From: Gluconacetobacter johannae
GTDB lineage: Bacteria; Pseudomonadota; Alphaproteobacteria; Acetobacterales; Acetobacteraceae
Reading direction: 5' to 3'
Assembly (NCBI RefSeq): GCF_014174305.1
Contig: NZ_JABEQH010000001.1
Span: forward strand, 124,001-188,000
Length of the DNA: 64,000 bases
In this document: positions 18,441 through 26,326 of the stretch, in pieces
How the letters are laid out: each line of letters opens with the position of its first letter
How positions within the stretch are numbered: position 1 is the first letter of the stretch
Notes under the pieces: generated by a model
The model's input: the letters and a program-made list of their open reading frames with translations, nothing else
What the model was told of the DNA's origin: nothing
Databases searched by the model: none
Position numbers and translations under genes: made by a program

Positions 18441-20012
18441 TTATCGCGTCTCGACGCCGATCTGCTTGATGTCGTGGAAGGCCAGGTCGGGGTTCATCTC
18501 GGTCGTCCGGCGCATCATGAACGCCGAGCTGGCCAGCAGGACCGGATCGCCGTCGATGTCGTCGGCCATGGCCGAGCGGTTGGCGGCGGCGAAAAGTTCC
18601 AGCTTCGTCCGGTCGCCGGTGACCCAGCGGGCCAGGGAGTAGGGGGTCGATTCGAAACCGATCGCAACGCCATATTCGCCGCCCAGCCGCGCCTGAAGCA
18701 CGTCCAACTGCAGGGTGCCGACCACGCCCACGATCGGCGGCGCGCCGTCCTGCGGGCGAAACAGCTGCACCACGCCTTCCTCGGCCAGTTCGGTCAGGGC
18801 CTGCCGCAGCTTCTTGGCCTTCATCGCGTCATCCAGGCGGACGCGGCGCAGGATTTCCGGCGCGAAATACGGCACCCCGGTAAAGCGCAGGTCCTCGCCC
18901 TCGGTCAGGGTGTCGCCGATACGCAGCGTGCCATGGTTGGGAATGCCGACCACGTCGCCGGCAAAGGCTTCCTCGGCCAACTGCCGGTCGCGGGCGAAGA
19001 AGAACTGCGGGGTATGCAGGGCGAACTGCTTGCCGATACGCACATGCTTCAGCCGCATCCCACGCTCCAGCCGGCCCGAGCAGATGCGCGCGAAGGCCAT
19101 GCGGTCGCGATGGTTGGGGTCCATGTTGGCCTGGATCTTGAAGACCAGCGCCGTCAGGCCGGTTTCGTCGGCGCGCACGACGCGGCTTTCGGTCGCCTGG
19201 TCGCGGGGCGGCGGCCCGAAGGCCACCAGCGCGTCCAGCAGGTCGGTCACGCCGATTTCCTTCATCGCGCTGCCGAAGAAGACGGGGGTCAGGTGCCCGG
19301 CATTGAAGCTGTCACGGTCGAATTCCGGCAGGGCGGCCTCGACCAGTTCCAGATCCTCGCCCAGTTGGACCATGCGCGGGTCGGATTGTTCCAGCGGCGC
19401 GGGAACATGCAGACTGCGCGAGCGCAGGTCGTAGGTGCCGACGAAATTGGCCGCCCGGCCGACCGGCCATGTCGCCGGCGCGGTGTCCAGAGCCAGCGCC
19501 GAGGAAATCTCGTCCAGCAGGGTAAAGGGGTCCTGCGCCTCGCGGTCCATCTTGTTGATGAAGGTGACGATGGGAATGTCACGCAGGCGGCAGATCTCGA
19601 ACAGCTTGCGCGTCCGGTCCTCGATCCCCTTGGCGGCGTCGATGACCATGACCGCCGAATCGACCGCCGTCAGGGTGCGGTAGGTATCTTCCGAGAAATC
19701 CTCGTGGCCCGGCGTGTCCAGCAGGTTGAAGATGCAGCCGCCGTATTCGAACGTCATCACCGAGGTCACGACCGAAATGCCGCGATCGCGTTCGATGCCC
19801 ATCCAGTCCGACCGGGTGCGGCGGCGTTCGCCCTTGGCGCGGACATTGCCCGCAAGCTGGATGGCGCCGCCCGCGCGCAGGATGCGTTCGGTCAGCGTCG
19901 TCTTGCCCGCGTCGGGATGCGAGATGATGGCGAACGTCCGCCGCCGGGCGATCTCCCGGGAGATGGTGGCGGCGAGGGCGGTGGCGGGCTCGGCGTTCAC
20001 GGGCAGGTCCAT
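18441..20012 (-). CDS. prfC: Peptide chain release factor 3
   Basis: A 523-residue translational GTPase that recycles RF1/RF2 after termination. The G1 motif is SHPDAGKTTLTERIL, G3 is DTPGHEDFSEDTYRTL and G4 is NKMD. The EF-G-like domains II and III follow at the expected distance, and length equals that of E. coli RF3 (about 529). It stands alone. A MITE-like element lies 28 bp upstream of its start, between it and rpsD, so the element may affect its promoter. Confidence 0.96.
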   Translation of the reverse strand: MDLPVNAEPATALAATISREIARRRTFAIISHPDAGKTTLTERILRAGGAIQLAGNVRAKGERRRTRSDWMGIERDRGISVVTSVMTFEYGGCIFNLLDTPGHEDFSEDTYRTLTAVDSAVMVIDAAKGIEDRTRKLFEICRLRDIPIVTFINKMDREAQDPFTLLDEISSALALDTAPATWPVGRAANFVGTYDLRSRSLHVPAPLEQSDPRMVQLGEDLELVEAALPEFDRDSFNAGHLTPVFFGSAMKEIGVTDLLDALVAFGPPPRDQATESRVVRADETGLTALVFKIQANMDPNHRDRMAFARICSGRLERGMRLKHVRIGKQFALHTPQFFFARDRQLAEEAFAGDVVGIPNHGTLRIGDTLTEGEDLRFTGVPYFAPEILRRVRLDDAMKAKKLRQALTELAEEGVVQLFRPQDGAPPIVGVVGTLQLDVLQARLGGEYGVAIGFESTPYSLARWVTGDRTKLELFAAANRSAMADDIDGDPVLLASSAFMMRRTTEMNPDLAFHDIKQIGVETR

Positions 20013-20040
20013 TTATGCGGCGGTGACGGCGGGGTCCTTA

Positions 20041-20202
20041 GAGGCTGTTTTAAAATTCGCCCTGTGGGCGATCCGACGCGTTTTTTCTGCGCTTCGCTGC
20101 TCATGGCCATCAAGGCCATTCCGCTGTGATGCTCGAAAAATCACGCCGGACGTGCCGCTGCGCGGCACTCTCGCTCCACAGAACGAATTTTAAAACAGCC
20201 TC
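20041..20202. mobile_element. MITE-like element, 162 bp with 19-bp perfect terminal inverted repeats
   Basis: Positions 20041-20059 (GAGGCTGTTTTAAAATTCG) are the exact reverse complement of 20184-20202. The similarity continues inward imperfectly (CTGTGG on both arms). A TA dinucleotide flanks each end (20039-20040 and 20203-20204), as expected for a TA target duplication. Inside are two more hairpins: ATGGCC/GGCCAT (20103-20119) and GTGCCG/CGGCAC (20152-20168). There is no coding capacity. The ends look like those of IS5-superfamily or Tc1/IS630-like elements, so a non-autonomous MITE or deleted insertion sequence is the best reading. Copy number cannot be judged from one window. Confidence 0.7.
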
Positions 20203-20203
20203 T

Positions 20204-20247
20204 AAAACACGGACGCCGGGCGCGGAGGATCTCCCCCGCGCCCGGCG
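20204..20247 (-). terminator. Rho-independent terminator of rpsD
   Basis: CGCCGGGCGCGG (20214-20225) pairs perfectly with 20236-20247. On the minus strand the stem is followed by TCCGTGTTTTA, a short U-tract. It lies about 28 bp past the rpsD stop. Its U-tract directly abuts the MITE-like element's right end. Confidence 0.75.
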
Positions 20248-20274
20248 CCACGATTGTCCGTTTCCGGACCGGGA

Positions 20275-20892
20275 TCAGCGCGAGTAGAACTCGATGACCA
20301 GGTTCGGTTCCATCTGAACCGGATAGGGAACGTCCGACAGCTTCGGCGCGCGCAGGAAGCGGCCCTTCATCTGGCGGTGGTCGACTTCCATATATTCCGG
20401 CACGTCGCGCTCGCCGCTCTGCGAGGCGTCGAGGATGATGGCGAGCTGCTTGGACTTCTCGCGGACCTCGATCACGTCGTCATCGCGGACGATGTAGGAC
20501 GGGATGTTCACCTTGCGGCCGTTGACCGTGATGTGGCCATGGCTGACGAACTGGCGGGCGGCGAACGGCGTCATCGCGAACTTCAGGCGATAGACCACCG
20601 CGTCCAGCCGGCGCTCCAGCAGGTCGATCAGGTTCTCGGAGGTGTCGCCCTTGCGGCGGACGGCCTCGTCGTAATACTTGCGGAACTGCTTCTCGCTGAT
20701 GTTGCCGTAGTAGCCCTTCAGCTTCTGCTTGGCCATCAGCTGCACCGAGAAGTCGGACGGCTTCTGCTTGCGGCGCTGGCCATGCTGGCCGGGGCCGTAT
20801 TCGCGCTTGTTGACCGGGGACTTCGCACGGCCCCACAGGTTCACGCCAAGGCGGCGATTGATTTTGTACTTGCTCTCGAGGCGCTTGCTCAT
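20275..20892 (-). CDS. rpsD: 30S ribosomal protein S4
   Basis: A 205-residue primary 16S rRNA-binding protein of the small subunit. The N terminus [21 protein letters not shown], the motif [17 protein letters not shown] and the S4 RNA-binding domain ([33 protein letters not shown]) are all present. The N-terminal cysteines that bind zinc in some species are absent, as usual in alphaproteobacteria. It is not in an alpha operon here but stands alone, which is also common in this class. A strong terminator follows the stop. Confidence 0.98.
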   Translation of the reverse strand: MSKRLESKYKINRRLGVNLWGRAKSPVNKREYGPGQHGQRRKQKPSDFSVQLMAKQKLKGYYGNISEKQFRKYYDEAVRRKGDTSENLIDLLERRLDAVVYRLKFAMTPFAARQFVSHGHITVNGRKVNIPSYIVRDDDVIEVREKSKQLAIILDASQSGERDVPEYMEVDHRQMKGRFLRAPKLSDVPYPVQMEPNLVIEFYSR

Positions 20893-21233
20893 CGCGCGCT
20901 GTCTTCCATATTCGACATGACATATCGACGGCCCGGGGGCCGCGTCATCGTCACATATTGCACCGGTAGGCCCTGTTCCGCATGAACAAGGCGGGCGCGA
21001 CCCGTATTACCGGCGCCGGGGAGCAACACCCGTTGGCGCCGGCCGGATCGTCCACGTTCCCGGCAATGCGGGGGCGTATAGGCGCAAGCAGCCGGGCCTG
21101 TCAATCATGGGCGCCCGCGGCCGCCGCTGAGTCCGGCCGGCAGGCATGGCCGATACGTTGCGAATGCCGATGTCGCCGGCGGCGATCGTCTCTTATAGTT
21201 CCATCCGTTCATCAAGGAAAACAAGGAGAACCC
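20893..21233. other. Divergent intergenic region between rpsD and the HdeD-like gene
   Basis: A 341-bp gap that must hold the rpsD promoter (-) and the HdeD-like promoter (+). A CTTATAGT patch near 21192-21199 could be a -10 for the HdeD-like gene, but no convincing -35 is seen. ORFs crossing the gap look like frame shadows. No RNA gene was recognised. Confidence 0.4.
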
Positions 21234-21788
21234 ATGGCTACTCCGTTCACGCAGCGTTGGGGACTGTTCGTCCTGCTGGGGCTGGTTTCCATCGCGCTGG
21301 GCATCGTCGCGTGGGTCGATGCGATTTCCGTCACGCTGGCCAGCACGGTCATCATCGGCATCCTGCTGGTCATCGCCGGCGCAGCGCAGCTGTTCCACGC
21401 TTTCGCCGTGCGCGACTGGGGGGGATTCGCCCTGTCGCTTCTGGGCGGGCTGCTCTACGTCGCCGGCGGCGTCCTGCTGATGAAGGAGCCGGTCAGCGGG
21501 TCCATCGTGCTGACGGTGTTCATATCGGTCTGCCTGATCGTGTCCGGGACCATGCGGATGATTATCGCGGCGCGCCACAGCGAACTGAACGGATGGTGGA
21601 TCGTCCTGGGCGGCGGCCTTATCAGCCTGCTGGTCGGGGTGTGCCTGTACCTGACCTTGCCGTGGTCGGGGCTGTGGCTGATCGGCACATTCATCGCGGT
21701 GGAACTGATCGCGGCGGGCATCGGCTGGATCCAGTTCGGCCTGGCCCTGCGGCAGTCGAACGTCCTGTCGGGGCCGCCCGCGATCTGA
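21234..21788 (+). CDS. HdeD-family (DUF308) inner-membrane protein
   Basis: A 184-residue membrane protein with about six hydrophobic helices in three hairpin pairs, each pair separated by short loops. It resembles E. coli HdeD, linked to acid resistance. The repeated GxxLVIAGxxQLFHAF and GGLLYVAGGVLLMKEP segments are typical of DUF308. The start at 21234 has an excellent AAGGAGAACCC ribosome binding site; the longer in-frame ORF upstream is not membrane-like and is rejected. Acid-stress protection would suit an acetic acid bacterium, but that is inference. It is monocistronic. Confidence 0.88.
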   Translation: MATPFTQRWGLFVLLGLVSIALGIVAWVDAISVTLASTVIIGILLVIAGAAQLFHAFAVRDWGGFALSLLGGLLYVAGGVLLMKEPVSGSIVLTVFISVCLIVSGTMRMIIAARHSELNGWWIVLGGGLISLLVGVCLYLTLPWSGLWLIGTFIAVELIAAGIGWIQFGLALRQSNVLSGPPAI

Positions 21789-21808
21789 CAGTGGTCGTCA
21801 GGCTGCCG

Positions 21809-22528
21809 TCATGACGGCAGCCCCAGCCGGCGGCGCAGTTCGGGGGCCGTCAGGTCGGCCTCGAATCCCGGCGTGCCGGGTTGGAACAGGCGCGCCGCCG
21901 ACAGCGGACCGGCCGCGACGGGATCGAACCCCGCGTCGCGGATCAGGCCCGCGACACTGCGGGTCGCGGCCGGATCGTCGCCGGCGAAGGGAATGCCCAG
22001 CAACGGCGGCGTGCGGTGCGCCTCGGCGTCGATCGTGCTCATGTCCTCGGAGTTGAAGGCCCGCACGACATGCGCGCCGGGAAAGAACGATTGGGTGGTG
22101 ACGCCCGCGCCCTGTTCGCGCGCCTGGCGCGCCACGTCCCCGTCGCGCCAGGGGTAGGGGTTGCAGGCGTCGATGACGATTTTCCCTGCAAGCACGCCAT
22201 GCAGCGCCGCGCCGATCGCCGGCAGCGCGCCATAGGGAACCGCCAGCAGCACCACGTCCCCGAACCGGGCCGCCTGGTCCGGGGTGCCGGCCTGGGCCAG
22301 CGGCCCCAGTCCGGCGGCGACCGACCGGGCCTCTGCGATGTCGCGGGCCGAGAACATGACCGGATGTCCTGCCCGGATCCACAGGCCGCCCAGCGTGCCG
22401 CCGACATGTCCGGCGCCGATCGTGCCGATCCGCAGGGGGGCGTCGGCATGCGACGCGGTGGGGATGAACAGGGCGGACAACGCGCCCAGAACGGTACGGC
22501 GTCGAAGGGCTGGATTATGCTCGGTCAT
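21809..22528 (-). CDS. Tat-exported NAD(P)/F420-binding Rossmann protein (F420_oxidored-like)
   Basis: A 239-residue protein. Residues 1-30 form a twin-arginine-type signal (RRRTVLGALSALF, then a cleavage-like ASHADAP). The rest is a Rossmann-fold oxidoreductase domain: IGTIGAGHVGGTLGGLW near residue 35, VVLLAVPYGALPAI, IVIDACNPYP, and a C-terminal region typical of NADPH-dependent F420-reductase-like dinucleotide-binding proteins. Export of a nucleotide-binding oxidoreductase is unusual; Tat export would let it leave folded with cofactor bound. It follows the Tat cupin gene by 8 bp on the same strand, so the two are an operon. The substrate is unknown. Confidence 0.78.
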   Translation of the reverse strand: MTEHNPALRRRTVLGALSALFIPTASHADAPLRIGTIGAGHVGGTLGGLWIRAGHPVMFSARDIAEARSVAAGLGPLAQAGTPDQAARFGDVVLLAVPYGALPAIGAALHGVLAGKIVIDACNPYPWRDGDVARQAREQGAGVTTQSFFPGAHVVRAFNSEDMSTIDAEAHRTPPLLGIPFAGDDPAATRSVAGLIRDAGFDPVAAGPLSAARLFQPGTPGFEADLTAPELRRRLGLPS

Positions 22529-22536
22529 CTCATGCG

Positions 22537-23136
22537 TCAGGTCTGGTGCCACAAGGCGGGAAGGGAGCCCGCGGCCCCGGTGACCGGGTCGCTGGCGGGG
22601 AAGGGAACATGGTTCATCCGGGCCAGGGCATCGGGCGGCAGGGGGCCGCGTTGCAGGTCGAAATCCTGGCCGGGCGGATAGGCCCCGACCACCAGGAACG
22701 TATCGTCGGAACCCAGATTGCGATGCCCCGTGCCGGCGGGCAGGACGACGACATCGCCCGCGCTGACATCGACGATGCGGCCCCCCGGCCCGCCCAGCAT
22801 CAGGCGGGCCGAACCCGAGGCGACGCCCAGCACTTCGTGCGCCGTGGAATGATAATGGTGGAAACGATAGACGCCCCAGCGCCATCGGGGCGGCCATCCG
22901 TTTGCGGTGAACAGGTCCTCGAACCCCGCCGCCGGGTCGTCGGGGCGCAGGGCGACCGCATTGCGGTAGTACAGCACCGGCAGATGGTCGTTGTTCGGAA
23001 CCCAGTCGTTGCGCGGCAGCATGAACGAGTCGATGTCGTGCCCGCCGGTTCGACCGGCGGCCTGGGCCTGGCGACCTGTCAGGGACAGGCCCAGGCCGGC
23101 CAGCAGGCTCTGGAAGGCGCGTCGGGATACGGTCAT
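22537..23136 (-). CDS. Tat-exported cupin protein
   Basis: A 199-residue protein with an N-terminal twin-arginine signal (SRRAFQSLLAGLGLSL, cleavage near QAQA/AG). A cupin fold follows: YRFHHYHSTAHEVLGVASGSA is the metal-binding motif 1, and GDVVVLPAGTGHRNLGSD is motif 2, with His, His, Glu and His ligand candidates. It resembles YjlB-like cupins. The GGAGAACGGAC ribosome binding site supports the start. It is first in a two-gene operon with the exported Rossmann protein (8-bp gap). A divergent small membrane-protein gene lies about 225 bp upstream. The function is unknown; a periplasmic metal-dependent isomerase or oxygenase is possible. Confidence 0.82.
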   Translation of the reverse strand: MTVSRRAFQSLLAGLGLSLTGRQAQAAGRTGGHDIDSFMLPRNDWVPNNDHLPVLYYRNAVALRPDDPAAGFEDLFTANGWPPRWRWGVYRFHHYHSTAHEVLGVASGSARLMLGGPGGRIVDVSAGDVVVLPAGTGHRNLGSDDTFLVVGAYPPGQDFDLQRGPLPPDALARMNHVPFPASDPVTGAAGSLPALWHQT

Positions 23137-23361
23137 GTCCGTTCTCCTGCAACGGCGAGGGGCAGGGCGGGCAGTATGTCCGTGCGGTTCGGATGCCGGC
23201 CAGTGAAAACCAGTTTAAGATCGTTTCACGCGCGTCAGGGGGGCAGCCTGGACACGATCCTGTCACCCTGGCGGGAAAATATATATTCCGGCCTTTTCGT
23301 ATCGACCGCGCGACGGCTATGCAGAATTATGGAAATCGAGGGTTTTCAGGGGGGATAGCGC

Positions 23362-23499
23362 ATGCCCGAAATCGTGAATCCGCCGCAGCAGGCCCCGGTG
23401 AGGGACATATTCCAACTGATGGGGGCGATTTTGTTCGTGATCGTCATGCTGGGCGTCGGCTGGCACGCCGCCCATTTTTCGGGTGTCTGGCCGACCTGA
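23362..23499 (+). CDS. Small single-pass membrane protein (45 aa)
   Basis: A 45-residue ORF starting MPEIVNPPQQ, with one strong transmembrane helix (residues 18-34, LMGAILFVIVMLGVGW) and a short HAAHFSGVWPT tail. A clear ribosome binding site (AGGGGGGAT) sits seven bases before the ATG, and the gene ends 30 bp before the convergent aldo/keto reductase stop. The N-terminal proline-rich stretch and single helix suggest an inner-membrane helper or subunit. It is divergent from the Tat cupin pair. No family was recognised. Confidence 0.55.
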   Translation: MPEIVNPPQQAPVRDIFQLMGAILFVIVMLGVGWHAAHFSGVWPT

Positions 23500-23529
23500 T
23501 GACGCCAGGAACCGGCGGGCCGGACCGGT

Positions 23530-24492
23530 TCAGGCGGCGTTGGACGGCAGCACGGCCGCGATCGCGTCCCGTTCGGCGGTCGACAGGGGACGCGCGGCGG
23601 CGGCCACATTGGCCAGCACCTGCGCGGGCCGGGTGGCGCCGGCGATGACCGACCCCACCAGATCGTGCGCCAGCAGCCATCCGAACGCCAGTTCGGTCAG
23701 GGTCCGGCCGTGCGTGTCGGCGACGGCGGCCAGCCCCTCCAGCAGCGTCCAGTTCGCGTCGGTCAGGTAGCGGTCGCGCAGATAGGTCCATGCGCCGAGG
23801 CGGCTGCCTTCGGGAAGGGGGGTGTCGCGGCGGTATTTGCCGGTCAGCACGCCGCTGGCCAGCGGGAAATAGGGCAGCAGGCCCAGCCCGAAATGCCGCA
23901 TCGCCGGGATCAGGGCGCGTTCGGCGCCGCGTGCCAGCAGCGACAGTTCGTCCTGACAGGAAATGAAACCGGCCAGCCCGGCCGCCCGCGCCACATGCTG
24001 TGCATCGGCGACCTGCCAGGCCGGGAAGTTGGAGCATCCGGCATACAGCACCTTGCCGTCGCGGATTAGATCGTCCAGCGCGCGCAGCGTCTCCTCGATC
24101 GGGGTTGCCGGGTCGGGGGTGTGGACCTGGTAGAGGTCGATGCGGTCGGTACGCAAACGTCGCAGGCTGGCCTCGACGGCGTCGCGGATGTAGCGGCGGG
24201 AGGCGCCCTGCCTGCGGCCTTCGGCATCCATCGGCATGCCGAATTTCGTCGCCAGCACGATATCGTTGCGGCGCGGCCCCAGGATGGCGCCCAGCGCCTC
24301 CTCCGACGCGCCGTAATGGGCTTCGCGCCGGCCATACACATCGGCCACGTCGAACAGCGTGATGCCGCTGTCCAGCGCCTGATGCACCACCGCGCGGGAG
24401 TCTTCGAGGTCGATGCGGCCGCCCAGATTGTTGCAGCCCAGCCCGACGGCCGAGACGATCAGGCCGGAGCGGCCAAGGTGACGCTGTTCCAT
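23530..24492 (-). CDS. Aldo/keto reductase
   Basis: A 320-residue NADPH-dependent TIM-barrel reductase. The start LGRSGLIVSAVGLGC is typical of the Tas/YhdN/PdxI-like branch. The catalytic tetrad is seen as Asp and Tyr in FDVADVYG (near 50-55), Lys in LATKFG and His in YQVHTPD. The C-terminal GATRPAQVLANVAA binds the cofactor. The substrate is uncertain; sugar aldehydes or methylglyoxal-type carbonyls are typical. An AAAGGAC site precedes the ATG. It is followed by no partner gene and lies 27 bp downstream of the EEP nuclease gene on the same strand. Confidence 0.9.
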   Translation of the reverse strand: MEQRHLGRSGLIVSAVGLGCNNLGGRIDLEDSRAVVHQALDSGITLFDVADVYGRREAHYGASEEALGAILGPRRNDIVLATKFGMPMDAEGRRQGASRRYIRDAVEASLRRLRTDRIDLYQVHTPDPATPIEETLRALDDLIRDGKVLYAGCSNFPAWQVADAQHVARAAGLAGFISCQDELSLLARGAERALIPAMRHFGLGLLPYFPLASGVLTGKYRRDTPLPEGSRLGAWTYLRDRYLTDANWTLLEGLAAVADTHGRTLTELAFGWLLAHDLVGSVIAGATRPAQVLANVAAAARPLSTAERDAIAAVLPSNAA

Positions 24493-24519
24493 CCCGTAAT
24501 GTCCTTTCAGGTCACGACC

Positions 24520-25395
24520 TTACGGCATCGCCAGGCGGACCGACACCGGGCAATGGTCGGATAGACGCCATGCCTGGGCCGGGTCCCGCTGGTCATAGGT
24601 CAGGACCCGCAGGCTACCGGGTTGCAGCCAGTTTCGTGCCGTGTTGCCCAGCAGCAGATGGTCGATGAAATAGGCGCCACCCCAGCAGGGGGTGGCCCGT
24701 CCCGCCGTCACCAGGGTCAGCGGGCCGTCGTCCTGCAAGGCGCGCATGAAGGGATCGGCCGGGGTCAGTTCGCGATTGAAATCGCCCATGACCGCGAACG
24801 GCACCCCCTCGTCCTGCCGTTCCGTGATCCAGTCGCGCAGGACGGCCATCTGCCGGTCCAGGGCCCGGCAGGCCGGTCGCCGGTCGCCCGGCGGGGCGTC
24901 GCGGCACCCGGCCTTCAGATGGACGACCAGAATGCGGAGGCTGGCCGTGCCGTCCCCGATCGTGACGTCCACGCCGGCGCGCAAATGGTGTGGCGCATCG
25001 GGGGGATAGACGTCCAGCGTCGCAAGATCGGGATGACGTTCGATCGTCAGGCCGGATGCGACGGCCATGCCGCTGTGCTGCACCACATGGTCGCCGGCCA
25101 TCACGATCCGGTAGCGCCCAGGGGGGAACAGCTTTGCTGCCAGCGGGGCGGAATCCACTTCCTCGAACCCGACCAGGTCGGCGTCCAGGCGTGTCGCATA
25201 GGCCGCAAGCCGGCGCAGGTCGTCCGGGTCGCGGGGGCGCACGTCGGGCGGCAGGGCGGGGTCGCCCGCCGGACGGTCGGTCAGCCAGTCCAGGTTCCAG
25301 GTCGAGATCTTGATCGTCCGGCATTGGGCCGCCGGAACGGCCCAGAACGCCGGCATCCCCGCGCAGAGAAGCAGGGCGCGGACGAGCCGGCGCAC
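24520..25395 (-). CDS. Secreted endonuclease/exonuclease/phosphatase family protein
   Basis: A 291-residue protein of the EEP superfamily (DNase I/sphingomyelinase-like). The GTG start at 25395 yields a signal peptide (MRRLVRALLLCAGMPAFWAVPAAQ), so it is likely periplasmic or secreted. Active-site motifs are ISTWNLDWL (Asn), GFEEVD (Glu), AVMGDFNREL (Asp, Asn) and the C-terminal LSDHCPVSV (Asp-His). Four cysteines in the mature part could make disulfides. The substrate may be nucleic acid, phosphoester lipid or a small phosphoester. It starts 12 bp after the carbonic anhydrase stop, suggesting cotranscription. Confidence 0.85.
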   Translation of the reverse strand: MRRLVRALLLCAGMPAFWAVPAAQCRTIKISTWNLDWLTDRPAGDPALPPDVRPRDPDDLRRLAAYATRLDADLVGFEEVDSAPLAAKLFPPGRYRIVMAGDHVVQHSGMAVASGLTIERHPDLATLDVYPPDAPHHLRAGVDVTIGDGTASLRILVVHLKAGCRDAPPGDRRPACRALDRQMAVLRDWITERQDEGVPFAVMGDFNRELTPADPFMRALQDDGPLTLVTAGRATPCWGGAYFIDHLLLGNTARNWLQPGSLRVLTYDQRDPAQAWRLSDHCPVSVRLAMP

Positions 25396-25407
25396 GATCG
25401 GCCCGGA

Positions 25408-26103
25408 TTACGCCGCCGGCGCGGGGTCGTCGGGCGTGCCGCGCAGCCGGGCGATGGCTTCGTCGACATGGATGGTGTGGCGGGTGGTTTCGTCCAGGAC
25501 GGCGACTTCGCCGCTGGCGATGTCGTAGAACCAGCCCTGCAGGATCAGTTCGTTGCGTGCCAGCGCCGCCGCCACGGCCGGATGCGTACGCAGGTGCGCG
25601 ATCTGGAGCAGGACGTTCTGCTCGGCCAGGCTCCGCACGGATTCGGGGCCGGCGTCGGTCGCCCGCAGCGCGCCGGCAACCGCGCGCGCGGCTTCGGCAT
25701 TACGCAGCCACGATGCCACGGTGGGCATCCTGGTCAGCTTGGCCGGATCGTCCAGCAGCGCCTTCATCGCACCGCAGTCGGAATGGCCGCAGACGATGAT
25801 GTGCGACACGCCCAGCGCCAGCACCGCATATTCGATGGCCGACGACACGCCGCCCAGCATTTCGCCGTAGGCGGGAACGATGTTGCCGATATTGCGCAGC
25901 ACGAACAGGTCACCCGGCTGCGTCTGGGTAATCATGCTGGGATTCACGCGGCTGTCGGCGCAGGCGATGAACAGCGTGTTGGGGGATTGCTGGCCGGCCA
26001 GTTCGGCGAACAGCTCGCGATTCTGCGGAAAGACCTCGGAATTGAATTTTTCCACGCCCTGCAGAAGCTCGATCAGTGTCGTCTTGGCTTTGGTGTCGGC
26101 CAT
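25408..26103 (-). CDS. Beta-class carbonic anhydrase
   Basis: A 231-residue beta-carbonic anhydrase that interconverts CO2 and bicarbonate. The zinc ligands are Cys48, His107 and Cys110 (in CADSR and HSDCGAM), with the Asp50-Arg52 dyad after Cys48. The start at 26103 (MADTKAKTTL) has an AGGGACACCC site; the longer ORF upstream is not conserved-looking. Bicarbonate would feed acetyl-CoA carboxylase and other carboxylases. It is first in a minus-strand group with the EEP nuclease and the aldo/keto reductase. Confidence 0.95.
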   Translation of the reverse strand: MADTKAKTTLIELLQGVEKFNSEVFPQNRELFAELAGQQSPNTLFIACADSRVNPSMITQTQPGDLFVLRNIGNIVPAYGEMLGGVSSAIEYAVLALGVSHIIVCGHSDCGAMKALLDDPAKLTRMPTVASWLRNAEAARAVAGALRATDAGPESVRSLAEQNVLLQIAHLRTHPAVAAALARNELILQGWFYDIASGEVAVLDETTRHTIHVDEAIARLRGTPDDPAPAA

Positions 26104-26290
26104 GGGTGTCCCTGTATTCCGAGGTGAGAACCATGCCCCTCCAGCCTCCAGGACAGGTGGGGCGGTGGCATGATCCGTGCCTTGTAAGACTAGCACGTTA
26201 ACGGATGGCGAAAATACGGAGTTCCACCAGATCCGTCCCAGGACATACTATGTCAGTGACGCGACGCGATTTGAAAGACGGCCGTCATGA

Positions 26291-26317
26291 CCCGCCCCCC
26301 GAAAAGAAGGGGGCGGG
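26291..26317. terminator. GC-rich hairpin after alaS
   Basis: CCCGCCCCC (26291-26299) pairs with GGGGGCGGG (26309-26317) around a nine-base loop, 10 bp past the alaS stop. There is no U-tract, so intrinsic termination is uncertain. Confidence 0.45.
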
Positions 26318-26326
26318 GCATGTGGG

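Noticed and set aside
18249-20129. 626-codon frame on the plus strand across prfC
   Set aside because: It is antisense to prfC and ends in the MITE-like element, with no protein-like features.
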